NCBI RefSeq assembly: GCF_002899825.2
Contig: NZ_PPED02000004.1
Coordinates: 496,001 to 560,000, forward strand
Source of the DNA: Chryseobacterium phosphatilyticum
Lineage (GTDB): Bacteria; Bacteroidota; Bacteroidia; Flavobacteriales; Weeksellaceae
Length of the DNA: 64,000 bases
Direction: 5' to 3'
The notes under the pieces are model-generated. The model ran no database searches. It had not been told where the DNA came from and saw nothing but the letters and a program-made list of their open reading frames with translations. A program made the position numbers and the translations under genes. Of the stretch, positions 40,605-48,068 are shown one piece after another (the stretch's first letter is position 1; each line of letters begins with the position of its first letter).

Positions 40605-41195
40605 TTAGCTACATTTTTCTACCCTTGCTAGTGGCTTGAAAGAATACTTCCTTCCAGTAGCCAGGTTCTTACAAAGATAGTTTTTTTTAATCAGACCTTC
40701 CAATAAATACTTTTCGTTGCGATATATAAAAAATTCTCCCTTTTCAAGTTCTTCGATAAAACGGAGGTTATCATCTTGTTTTTCAGTATGAAAATATCTT
40801 ACAAGATCAGGGCTGGCCATAAAATTTGCTTTTGGAGATTTTGAAAACCGGACGATGATTGGTTTTAAATCTTCGTCATAAATTTCCAGGCTTTCTATCA
40901 GCATCGTTCTGAAAGTCTCCTTCCATTCATTTCCATGCGGAGAGATTCTTCGCCCATATTTTTCAAAAGCAATTAAATGTGCCAACTCATGAGTAAGCAC
41001 AAAGAAAAAGAGTTGTGGAGTCAATGTAGAATTGACTGTAATTTCATGCGAATTGTCCGGAAGTTTTCGATAATCTCCCAGTTTAGAATTTCTGTTTCGT
41101 GTAACCTTAATGTGAATATAGTATTCTGAAAACCAAATTCTTAAATATTTTAATGTATTTTGAGGTAAATATTTTTCTAACGATTGGATAGACAT
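40605..41195 (-). CDS. SprT-like zinc metallopeptidase
   Basis: This encodes 196 residues. The zinc motif H-E-L-A-H is at residues 69-73 and a third ligand is likely at His87 (S-P-H-G-N-E-W). The length and the W-F-S-E-Y-Y-I-H-I-K start match SprT-like proteins; eukaryotic relatives (SPRTN) cleave DNA-protein crosslinks, but the bacterial role is open. The C-terminal treble-clef zinc ribbon seen in some family members is reduced here (one Cys in L-C-K-N). It lies between a TolC-family gene and manC with gaps of 1 and 2 bp. Confidence 0.85.
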   Translation of the reverse strand: MSIQSLEKYLPQNTLKYLRIWFSEYYIHIKVTRNRNSKLGDYRKLPDNSHEITVNSTLTPQLFFFVLTHELAHLIAFEKYGRRISPHGNEWKETFRTMLIESLEIYDEDLKPIIVRFSKSPKANFMASPDLVRYFHTEKQDDNLRFIEELEKGEFFIYRNEKYLLEGLIKKNYLCKNLATGRKYSFKPLARVEKCS

Positions 41196-41196
41196 T

Positions 41197-42522
41197 TTAC
41201 AAACTTAATGGAATTCCTGCATAGAAACTCAATAGTTTAAGACTGAAAAGATAATTATATTTCGCCTGCGCTACTGATCCCTGTGCATTTGCATAATTAT
41301 TTCTGGCAACATTCACATCATAAATGGTTGTTCTTCCTGCAGCATAACTTTTATCAGCAAATTCAAGGGCTAATTTTGTGCTCTTTTCTGATTCTATTGC
41401 GGCAAGGTACGTTTCATAGTTTGCATCAGCATCAAACTGAGCTTTCTGCACATTTTGTCTTATGGTCTGCTTCTGTTGTTCTAAGGTTACTTTAGCTAGA
41501 CTTTCATTGATTTTAGATTGCTCTACCTGTAATTTCGTAATTCCTTTATTGAAAATAGGTACATTTAAAGAAAGACCTACACTCTGTCCAAAGTTATCCT
41601 TATACTGTTGAAAAAAGCCAGGCTGTGTACTGGTGGCAACCCCGCCATTCAGGATGTTGTTATAAAAGGAAGAAATTCCGGCACTTGCCGTAAGAGTAGG
41701 CCAAAATGCAGTTTTACTTATTTCTGTTTGTGTTTCCGCTGATCTTATTCTACTTTCAGCTGCCTTTATCTGAGGTTGGATTTCATAAGCCGTAGCCAGC
41801 ACTTCATCAGCAGATTGCAACTGAGGATCTAAACCCTCCGGCACGATCACATCCTCCACATCAAATCCCTTATAATCAGGAAGCTGCAGAAGCTGAGCAA
41901 TAGCAAATAATGCTCTTCCTACATCTACTTCTGCTGTTTTAAGATTCTGTTTCTCTCTTGCTAAAGCCGCCTCGGCTTCTGCTAAAACAGTTTGGGCAGT
42001 AGTTCCCACCTGCGTTGTTATCTTCGCTCTGTCAAATTGTTTCTGAGCATTTTCTACTGCACTTTGAGAAATCTTAACGATCTCTTTGTTCAAAAGTGCC
42101 GTAAGATATTGCTGGGCAATCTGAAGAGAAATATCGTTTTTAATGGTTTCGATATCGTACTGGCTCGCCTCCACATCAAACTGAGCTTTTCGGACATTTT
42201 TTTCCAGTCTTCCATTATTGTACACTAAAACATCAGCTCCCAGATTGGCACTATTACTAAATCTGTCATTTCTGATACTCCCTGTTCCCAGCGAAAGCTG
42301 CCCGAAACTTACCGAATTATTCATCCCCGCTGAAACAGAGGGTAGATATCCTTTTCTGGCAATTTTAAGGTTAGCATCCTGTGACTGTTTGTTATATTGA
42401 TTTTGGATAACCTGTAGATTATGCTCCACTGCATAGCTTACGCATTCTTTTAAGGACCATTTCTTCTGGGCGTTCAATCCCAAACAAGCTAGTCCAAAAA
42501 CGATAATCCAAACTTTTTTCAT
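41197..42522 (-). CDS. TolC-family outer-membrane efflux protein
   Basis: This encodes 441 residues with a signal peptide (M-K-K-V-W-I-I-V-F-G-L-A-C-L-G-L-N-A-Q). Two internally repeated halves form the long coiled-coil barrel (starts S-L-K-E-C-V-S-Y-A-V-E-H-N and A-T-A-Y-E-I-Q-P-Q-I). It would form the outer-membrane exit duct of an RND, MFS or ABC exporter; no membrane-fusion protein or pump is adjacent, so it may pair with a distant system. It heads a minus-strand run with a SprT-like gene and manC. Confidence 0.92.
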   Translation of the reverse strand: MKKVWIIVFGLACLGLNAQKKWSLKECVSYAVEHNLQVIQNQYNKQSQDANLKIARKGYLPSVSAGMNNSVSFGQLSLGTGSIRNDRFSNSANLGADVLVYNNGRLEKNVRKAQFDVEASQYDIETIKNDISLQIAQQYLTALLNKEIVKISQSAVENAQKQFDRAKITTQVGTTAQTVLAEAEAALAREKQNLKTAEVDVGRALFAIAQLLQLPDYKGFDVEDVIVPEGLDPQLQSADEVLATAYEIQPQIKAAESRIRSAETQTEISKTAFWPTLTASAGISSFYNNILNGGVATSTQPGFFQQYKDNFGQSVGLSLNVPIFNKGITKLQVEQSKINESLAKVTLEQQKQTIRQNVQKAQFDADANYETYLAAIESEKSTKLALEFADKSYAAGRTTIYDVNVARNNYANAQGSVAQAKYNYLFSLKLLSFYAGIPLSL

Positions 42523-42707
42523 ATGTATATGTTTATTTGTTTTTTAATGGTCATATGGAATCGAATCATCTTCGTCAGTATTTGTACCTGCAAATCATGG
42601 CGATTTCATATTAAGATTTTTCCATATTAGACGTGCTAAATATAAAAAAGTTACAGTTAAAAAAAATTATTGTTTCATTTTTATAAAACTTTTGAGAATT
42701 TTGTATC

Positions 42708-43955
42708 ATGATGACACACCAACAATATCAGGAAGCTATAGACTGGCTTTTTGTACAAATGCCCAATTATCAGATAGACGGGCAGAAAGCCTATAAACCC
42801 GGACTTGATAATATTACCAGACTTTGTGCCTTCTTTGGAAATCCACAAGATAAAATAAAATGCATCCACATTGGTGGAACCAACGGAAAAGGATCTTCAA
42901 GCAATATGCTGGCCTCAGTACTTCAGGAAGCAGGCTATAAGGTAGGAATATACAATTCTCCACACCTGATCGATTTCACTGAACGCATTAAGGTCAATGG
43001 CAAGAACTGCAATAAAGAATTTGTATTTGACTTTATACAAAGGCTTAAAAATATTCCTGAAGATATCCGGCCTTCGTTTTTTGAATTTACTACCATTATG
43101 GCTTTTGAATATTTTTATCAGCAACAGGTAGATTTTGCCATTATTGAAGTAGGACTAGGAGGACGATTAGATTCTACCAATATCATCACACCGTTAGTTT
43201 CGGCCATTACCAATGTTCAGCTTGATCATCAAAATATTCTAGGAGATACTATCGAGGAAATTGCCTATGAAAAAGCGGGTATTATTAAAAGAAATATTCC
43301 GATTATTTCCGGAGATGAAAATGAAGTGGTAAAAAATATTATTAAAGAAAAGGCAGAGCATGAAAGCGCTCCCTTTATAGATGCTACCTCGATAAATGCT
43401 CAGTTTGCTTCTGACCTCAAAGGCAATTATCAACAAAAGAATATTCGGGTCGTACTGGGAATCATTGATGAATTGAAAAAGCTAAAAATTGACATTGACG
43501 ACAAAAATATAGAAAAAGGACTCTTAAATGTTCATCAAAATACAGGATTCATCGGTCGTTGGTTTGAATTTTCAAAGGACCCTCTTACCATTTGCGATAC
43601 GGGACACAATCAGGCTGGTTTGGAATATGTTTTTTCACAATTAAATTCTATTAACAAGCACAAGCATGTTATTTTGGGGTTTGTCAACGACAAAAAAATA
43701 GATGAAGTGATGGAATTGCTACCTGAAAATTCTGAGTTTTATTTTGCGAAACCATCCATCAATAGGGGAAGACATCCTGAAGAGTATGAAAATCTGCTCC
43801 GGGAAGCAAAAATTTTTTATAAAATTTTCAATTCTGTAGAGGAGGCCTATCTTTCTGCAAAAGAGCGATGTACAAACGAAGAGATGATTTTTATTGGCGG
43901 AAGTAACTTTGTTGTGGGAGAATTTTTAGAAAAAAATTTGGAGATTAAGGAATAA
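42708..43955 (+). CDS. folC: Folylpolyglutamate synthase / dihydrofolate synthase
   Basis: This encodes 415 residues (or 414 from the second ATG). The Mur-ligase ATP loop G-G-T-N-G-K-G-S is at residues 56-63, then F-T-E-R-I-K-V-N-G near 94, and G-L-G-G-R-L-D-S-T-N near 147. The enzyme adds glutamate to folates and converts dihydropteroate to dihydrofolate. Its last codons overlap the promoter of the tRNA pair. No other folate gene is in the window. Confidence 0.93.
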   Translation: MMTHQQYQEAIDWLFVQMPNYQIDGQKAYKPGLDNITRLCAFFGNPQDKIKCIHIGGTNGKGSSSNMLASVLQEAGYKVGIYNSPHLIDFTERIKVNGKNCNKEFVFDFIQRLKNIPEDIRPSFFEFTTIMAFEYFYQQQVDFAIIEVGLGGRLDSTNIITPLVSAITNVQLDHQNILGDTIEEIAYEKAGIIKRNIPIISGDENEVVKNIIKEKAEHESAPFIDATSINAQFASDLKGNYQQKNIRVVLGIIDELKKLKIDIDDKNIEKGLLNVHQNTGFIGRWFEFSKDPLTICDTGHNQAGLEYVFSQLNSINKHKHVILGFVNDKKIDEVMELLPENSEFYFAKPSINRGRHPEEYENLLREAKIFYKIFNSVEEAYLSAKERCTNEEMIFIGGSNFVVGEFLEKNLEIKE

Positions 43956-43967
43956 GTCGTATATTTG
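43937..43967 (+). promoter_or_regulatory. Promoter for the tRNA-Val pair
   Basis: TTTG at 43937-43940 is followed after 19 nt by a perfect TAnnTTTG (TATATTTG) at 43960-43967. The -33 part lies inside folC; the first tRNA starts 31 nt after the box. Confidence 0.75.
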
Positions 43968-43997
43968 CACCACTCTAAACAAGAGAACAAGTCTAGA

Positions 43998-44072
43998 GGG
44001 TTCTTAGCTCAGTTGGTTCAGAGCATCTGGTTTACACCCAGAGGGTCGGGGGTTCGAATCCCTCAGGACCCA
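43998..44072 (+). tRNA. tRNA-Val (UAC), copy 1
   Basis: The 75-nt sequence folds as a full cloverleaf: acceptor GGGTTCT with AGGACCC, D stem GCTC/GAGC, anticodon stem TCTGG/CCAGA with the loop TTTACAC (anticodon TAC), and a T-arm of GGGGG-TTCGAAT-CCCTC with one mismatch/G-U position. The CCA end is not encoded. It is cotranscribed with copy 2 at 36 nt spacing. Confidence 0.95.
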
Positions 44073-44108
44073 CAAAAAAAGGATACTGAAGCCTTTTAAA
44101 AAATTTCA

Positions 44109-44183
44109 GGGCTCTTAGCTCAGTTGGTTCAGAGCATCTGGTTTACACCCAGAGGGTCGGGGGTTCGAATCCCTCAGGGCCCA
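44109..44183 (+). tRNA. tRNA-Val (UAC), copy 2
   Basis: This is identical to copy 1 except for pair 4:69, which is C-G instead of U-A: a compensatory change that keeps the acceptor stem paired (GGGCTCT with AGGGCCC). The anticodon is again TAC and CCA is not encoded. A strong terminator follows. Confidence 0.95.
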
Positions 44184-44184
44184 C

Positions 44185-44218
44185 AAAAAAACTCTCAGAT
44201 TTCTGAGAGTTTTTTTTA
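44185..44218 (+). terminator. Terminator after the tRNA-Val pair
   Basis: An A-rich 5' arm and CTCTCAGA (44192-44199) pair with TCTGAGAG (44202-44209) and the T run after it. It closes the tRNA transcript. Confidence 0.85.
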
Positions 44219-44253
44219 TATATATAATGTAATTGTCTGACTTTATAAAAAAA

Positions 44254-45162
44254 TTACTGTTTCATTTTTCGTATAAGCAACCCCAGCTTATAAAAGTCCA
44301 GATACCGAAGGTTAACATTTCCCTTTAAAAGCTTTTTCTTAACATACCCCTCTCCTATCATGAATAAGCCTGAAAAAAATGTTTTAAAAGGCATTTTACC
44401 AAGCTTGTAATATATTTTAACCAGCTTTACCTCAGATAACTTTGATCTAAGGTTTTTATCTCTAATCATGGCAGAGAGGCTTTCCACAGACTCCTCCACT
44501 TTATGAAGGTAGATTTCATTTTTTTCCAGGTCATTATTGAGAATAGGATTATCAATGTGGTCAATCTTAATGCTATCAGATTTCAGATCCATTGCAAAAA
44601 GCAGGTCTTCATACCCATACTGTCTGAAATCAGGATTAAAGAGTACTTTTTGCAGTATTTCCTTTTTGATGACAAAATTATTCGTCTGAAAACTCAGATA
44701 AGGTTTTTTCCTGCGCTGTTCCAAAGGCAGATTTTCTCTTTCAACAGCAAATTTCCATCTTAAATAATACTCTTTCCCCGGAACATCTTCCAGCACCTTT
44801 CTTCCTCCATAAATAACCTGGGTTTCAGGATTTTGCTGTATACATTGAATATACTGATGTAAAAAATTTTCATGAGTGATCTTTCCGTCGCAATCGAGAA
44901 ACAACAGATATTCCCCTGTAGAATAATCTAAGAAAAGGTTACGAATCCGTGATCTTCCAATATTTTCTTCCAAAAAAATGAAATGGGAAACATCCTCTGT
45001 AAGTACCTGATTAACGCGTTTAAATTCTTCTTTTGAAGCATCATCAATCAAAATAATCTCTGACTCAATAGTATGACTTTCAATTTCTTTTTTTAAATCA
45101 AAAACCAATTCGCGAACATCAAAATTATAGACAGGAATACAGATTGAAAGCTTCATTTTCAT
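44254..45162 (-). CDS. Family 2 glycosyltransferase
   Basis: This encodes 302 residues. The GT-A fold start is S-I-C-I-P-V-Y-N-F near residue 5, followed by I-I-L-I-D-D-A-S-K-E near 36 and the DxD-type motif in L-L-F-L-D-C-D-G near 92. It transfers a sugar from a nucleotide donor, probably in lipopolysaccharide or capsule synthesis. The stop of the GT9 gene upstream overlaps its start by 4 bp, so the pair is coupled. Confidence 0.9.
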   Translation of the reverse strand: MKMKLSICIPVYNFDVRELVFDLKKEIESHTIESEIILIDDASKEEFKRVNQVLTEDVSHFIFLEENIGRSRIRNLFLDYSTGEYLLFLDCDGKITHENFLHQYIQCIQQNPETQVIYGGRKVLEDVPGKEYYLRWKFAVERENLPLEQRRKKPYLSFQTNNFVIKKEILQKVLFNPDFRQYGYEDLLFAMDLKSDSIKIDHIDNPILNNDLEKNEIYLHKVEESVESLSAMIRDKNLRSKLSEVKLVKIYYKLGKMPFKTFFSGLFMIGEGYVKKKLLKGNVNLRYLDFYKLGLLIRKMKQ

Positions 45163-46127
45163 GTGATTTTCTCAATGACTTTTTGAATGTCAAATTCTTC
45201 AAGGCATGCCCAATCTCCTCTGTAACATTCTTTATCACCGAATACAGAACATGGCCTGCATGTCAGATCTTTTACCTGAACCACATCAGCCTCACTCTGC
45301 CCGAATCCTAAAAATCCTGCATAAGGATGTGTCGCGGCCCATATGGAAACGCATCGGGTACCTACCAGACTTGCCAGGTGCATGTTGGCCGAATCCATTG
45401 AAATCATAACTTCCAATTCAGCAATTTTACTTAATTCTTCTGTAAGGCTCAATTTGCCGGACAGACTTTTTGTATTGGGAATCTGACTCTCCCATTTTTC
45501 GAGAATTTCGGTTTCTTTTTTACCACCACCAAAAAAATATACGGTATGTTTTTTTGCCAGAATCCGGACCAATTCAAAGGACTTCTCCAATGGAAGCATT
45601 TTTCCCTTGTGCTGGGCAAAAGGAGCAAAACCAATCCCCGATTTATATTCTGAGGAGGGCCTCAATTTTTGAGAAAGTTCTACTTTGAACCCCATTTCTC
45701 TGAAAACATCCGCATAGCGTTCAACCGTCCTTTTTAACTGAACTTTATTGAGGTTCCAAACATCTGTAAGATGATCTTTTTCTTCTTTTCCTTTGTTTAT
45801 TTTAAATACTTTCAGGCCTTTTCTTACATAAAACTTATCGATGATCTTTGTCCGGATAACATCGTGAAGGTTGGCAATAAGATCAGGATTAAATTCTTTG
45901 ATCAATTCATTGCTTAGTCTTCTTAGTCCAAAAATACCTTTATAATCATCTACATCTATTCCTTTAAAAATAAGGTTGGGAACTCCTTCAAATAAGGCTT
46001 TAAAGTTTTTTCTGGAAACCATGACAATTTCCACATCGGGATTCTGTTCCAGAAATTCTCTGAAGACAGGCACTGTCATCGCAACATCTCCAAATGCTGA
46101 AAAACGATATGCTAAAATTCTGGTCAC
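45159..46127 (-). CDS. Family 9 glycosyltransferase (heptosyltransferase-like)
   Basis: This encodes 322 residues. It opens with R-F-S-A-F-G-D-V-A-M-T-V-P-V at residues 8-21, the typical GT9 nucleotide-loop start. The C-terminal half has I-S-M-D-S-A-N-M-H-L-A near 245, matching the conserved D-S/T-x-x-x-H of heptosyltransferases. It probably adds a heptose or another sugar to lipopolysaccharide core. It lies between sufE and the GT2 gene in a tight minus-strand run. Confidence 0.92.
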   Translation of the reverse strand: MTRILAYRFSAFGDVAMTVPVFREFLEQNPDVEIVMVSRKNFKALFEGVPNLIFKGIDVDDYKGIFGLRRLSNELIKEFNPDLIANLHDVIRTKIIDKFYVRKGLKVFKINKGKEEKDHLTDVWNLNKVQLKRTVERYADVFREMGFKVELSQKLRPSSEYKSGIGFAPFAQHKGKMLPLEKSFELVRILAKKHTVYFFGGGKKETEILEKWESQIPNTKSLSGKLSLTEELSKIAELEVMISMDSANMHLASLVGTRCVSIWAATHPYAGFLGFGQSEADVVQVKDLTCRPCSVFGDKECYRGDWACLEEFDIQKVIEKIT

Positions 46128-46129
46128 AA

Positions 46130-46549
46130 CTATGATTTCAATTGATAGGCAACAGCGTAAAATTTAATTTGTTTGGTCATCGCCATGAGTCCATTGGCTC
46201 TGGATGGCGAAAGAAATTCCTGCAATCCTATTTCTGCAATAAATTCAAAATCAGAATCCAGAATTTCCTGAGTAGAATGCCCACTATAAATACTTACGAG
46301 AAGAGAGACAATTCCTTTAGGTAAAATTCCGTCAGAATCTACATTAAAGAAGAGCTTTCCTTCTTTAAATTCCGCATCGATCCAAACCTTACTTTGACAA
46401 CCTTTTATCAGATTTTCTTCAGTTTTCTTGTCCTCCGGCAGCCCTTTCAGTTCTTTTCCAAGATCAATAATATATTCGTACTTCTGTTCCCAATCGTCCA
46501 AAAATGCAAATTCGTCAATTATTTCCTGTTGTTTTTCTTTAATGGTCAT
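46130..46549 (-). CDS. sufE: SufE-family sulfur acceptor
   Basis: This encodes 139 residues. It accepts sulfur from the cysteine desulfurase SufS during Fe-S cluster assembly. The acceptor cysteine is Cys51 in L-I-K-G-C-Q-S-K-V-W; the helical C-terminus has F-L-S-P-S-R-A-N-G-L near residue 113. Its other suf partners are not in the window; here it sits 2 bp upstream of the GT9 gene, an apparently chance operon partner. Confidence 0.93.
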   Translation of the reverse strand: MTIKEKQQEIIDEFAFLDDWEQKYEYIIDLGKELKGLPEDKKTEENLIKGCQSKVWIDAEFKEGKLFFNVDSDGILPKGIVSLLVSIYSGHSTQEILDSDFEFIAEIGLQEFLSPSRANGLMAMTKQIKFYAVAYQLKS

Positions 46550-46594
46550 CTTTAATCAAATTTCTTTATGCAAAGATAACCAATTTTGTAAAGA

Positions 46595-47692
46595 TTACTT
46601 GTGGGATGCTTTTTCAAAAAGTTGAAGAATTTTCATTTCCTCTTTCTCCCAGCAAAAAACATCTGCCGCTTTATCCAGTTCGGACTTATAATGTATCCGG
46701 CCTTTTTCAAGCATTTTGCGAATTGCTTTTCCGATAGTTTCAGGGTGATGATCTGTAATCATTTCTCCCACATCAAATTGTCTTTTGATGCGTTCCATTT
46801 CAGGAAAATTAATCATAACCAAAGGTACCCTGGATTGGATATAATCACAAACTTTATTGGGAAGAGAATAATAGTAGCTCACGCCGTTGTTTTCCTCCAG
46901 ACTAAATCCTAAATCTGCAGTTTTCGTTACTTCTCTAAGGACTTCCGGCTTCAGTTTACCCAGAAAAATGACTTTATCCTGAAGGTTTTCCTGAACAACA
47001 AGATCTTCATACGTTTTTTTCTTTGGCCCGTCACCTGCTATTTTCAACACTGCTCCTTCAATATCATGCATAGCAATAATGACCTTTTCAATTCCTCTGG
47101 ATTGATTAATCGCTCCCTGATATAGAATTATTTTAGGATTATTTTGCGGAATATGATGTATAGAAGGAATTTTCCTGGGGATATTTCTAACGACAACTGA
47201 GCTGACATTATATTTTTCATGAAACCATTCTGCATAACTTTCGCTTTCGGTCATCATAAATTTAATCTTCGGAAGAATACTTCTTTCTATCACCCGCCAG
47301 AATTTTTGGGAAAACCGGTTTTGTATGGCAGGCATTTCTGTAAAAATTTCATGACTGTCAAAGACCAACGGAATATCCAATTTTTTGGCAATGAGATAAT
47401 TTGGCAGAATCGCGTCAATATCATTGGCATGAAGTATTGTGTTTTTGTCAGCTTTTTTCTTCAGCTCATGATAAAGCTTCCAATTGAATTCGAAATACGC
47501 TGTCTTTAAACTTGCAGAGCTAAGATGTATTCTTGAAAAAGGATACGGACGTTCCATTTTTTCACACCCTCCCCAGTCATTTCCAATCAATTCTATAGGA
47601 TATCCGTTATCAAAAAGTGTTTTGCACACCTTTTCTATTCGTTGATCGGTATACAGATTACTAAATGCCGAAATGATTATTTTTTTCTTCAT
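46595..47692 (-). CDS. GT4-like glycosyltransferase
   Basis: This encodes 365 residues with the GT-B layout. The N-terminal half has A-F-S-N-L-Y-T-D-Q-R and I-L-H-A-N-D-I-D-A near residue 88. The C-terminal donor-binding half has K-I-I-L-Y-Q-G-A-I-N-Q-S-R-G near 190 and a modified E-x7-E region (F-S-L-E-E-N-N-G-V-S-Y near 272). It likely builds surface polysaccharide. It overlaps the small membrane-protein gene upstream by 4 bp. Confidence 0.87.
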   Translation of the reverse strand: MKKKIIISAFSNLYTDQRIEKVCKTLFDNGYPIELIGNDWGGCEKMERPYPFSRIHLSSASLKTAYFEFNWKLYHELKKKADKNTILHANDIDAILPNYLIAKKLDIPLVFDSHEIFTEMPAIQNRFSQKFWRVIERSILPKIKFMMTESESYAEWFHEKYNVSSVVVRNIPRKIPSIHHIPQNNPKIILYQGAINQSRGIEKVIIAMHDIEGAVLKIAGDGPKKKTYEDLVVQENLQDKVIFLGKLKPEVLREVTKTADLGFSLEENNGVSYYYSLPNKVCDYIQSRVPLVMINFPEMERIKRQFDVGEMITDHHPETIGKAIRKMLEKGRIHYKSELDKAADVFCWEKEEMKILQLFEKASHK

Positions 47693-47916
47693 GAATCTTT
47701 CTTACCTAGTATTAAATGGTAGATCTGGATAAAGCAGATCATTCCGTTTGGAATAATAACCGGCCATAAAGGCCCGCTAAAGAAACCATAAATGACAAAA
47801 CAAATACAGCCAATCATGTTGACAATTCTGATTTTTCTTACATCTTTCAGTATGAAACTCAATACGATGAAAACTGAAGCAGAATATCCGATGTAAGTAG
47901 TAATTTCAGGGCTCAT
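47689..47916 (-). CDS. Small three-helix membrane protein (YgjV/SemiSWEET-like)
   Basis: This encodes 75 residues with three transmembrane segments (about 7-25, 30-50, 55-70). Features such as I-G-Y-S-A-S-V-F-I-V-L-S-F and I-R-I-V-N-M-I-G recall YgjV-type and SemiSWEET-like half-transporters. Similar proteins are sometimes labelled uroporphyrinogen decarboxylase, which this is not: it lacks the size and motifs. It overlaps the glycosyltransferase gene by 4 bp and may serve the same envelope pathway. Confidence 0.65.
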   Translation of the reverse strand: MSPEITTYIGYSASVFIVLSFILKDVRKIRIVNMIGCICFVIYGFFSGPLWPVIIPNGMICFIQIYHLILGKKDS

Positions 47917-47992
47917 GAAGAATTTTTAATGATAACAAACTTAAACATTTTCAAGAAGATAATAAAATTTTTTACTGCCATAAAGTCATTAA

Positions 47993-48022
47993 TTGATTTT
48001 TGGTAAAATATTTGTAATTTAG
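47993..48022 (+). promoter_or_regulatory. Candidate clpC promoter
   Basis: A TTG at 47993-47995 is followed after 19 nt by TAATTTAG at 48015-48022, one base off TAnnTTTG. Transcription would start at about 48028, directly before the palindrome at 48033-48050. An overlapping AATATTTG at 48007-48014 is an alternative -7 box. Confidence 0.4.
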
Positions 48023-48032
48023 ATAATGAATA

Positions 48033-48050
48033 AATGGCAACGTTGCCATT
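48033..48050. promoter_or_regulatory. 18-bp perfect palindrome at the clpC promoter
   Basis: AATGGCAACGTTGCCATT is a perfect inverted repeat with a central CG, the shape of LacI/GalR- or other dimer-binding operators. It lies between the inferred transcription start and the clpC ATG (48069). A regulator bound here would block early elongation. No regulator gene is adjacent. Confidence 0.6.
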
Positions 48051-48068
48051 ATTCTAATGAGATATATT

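Noticed and set aside
41197..42522. TolC-family gene as exporter of the Cys-rich peptides
   Set aside because: It lies 24 kb away in a different operon, and no ABC transporter or membrane-fusion protein accompanies it; position gives no support.
43998..44183. tRNA pair as an integration site for a mobile element
   Set aside because: No integrase, no duplicated 3' tRNA fragment and no foreign-looking genes lie on either side.
47689..47916. Uroporphyrinogen decarboxylase annotation for the 75-residue protein
   Set aside because: The real enzyme is about 340 residues and soluble; this is a three-helix membrane protein.
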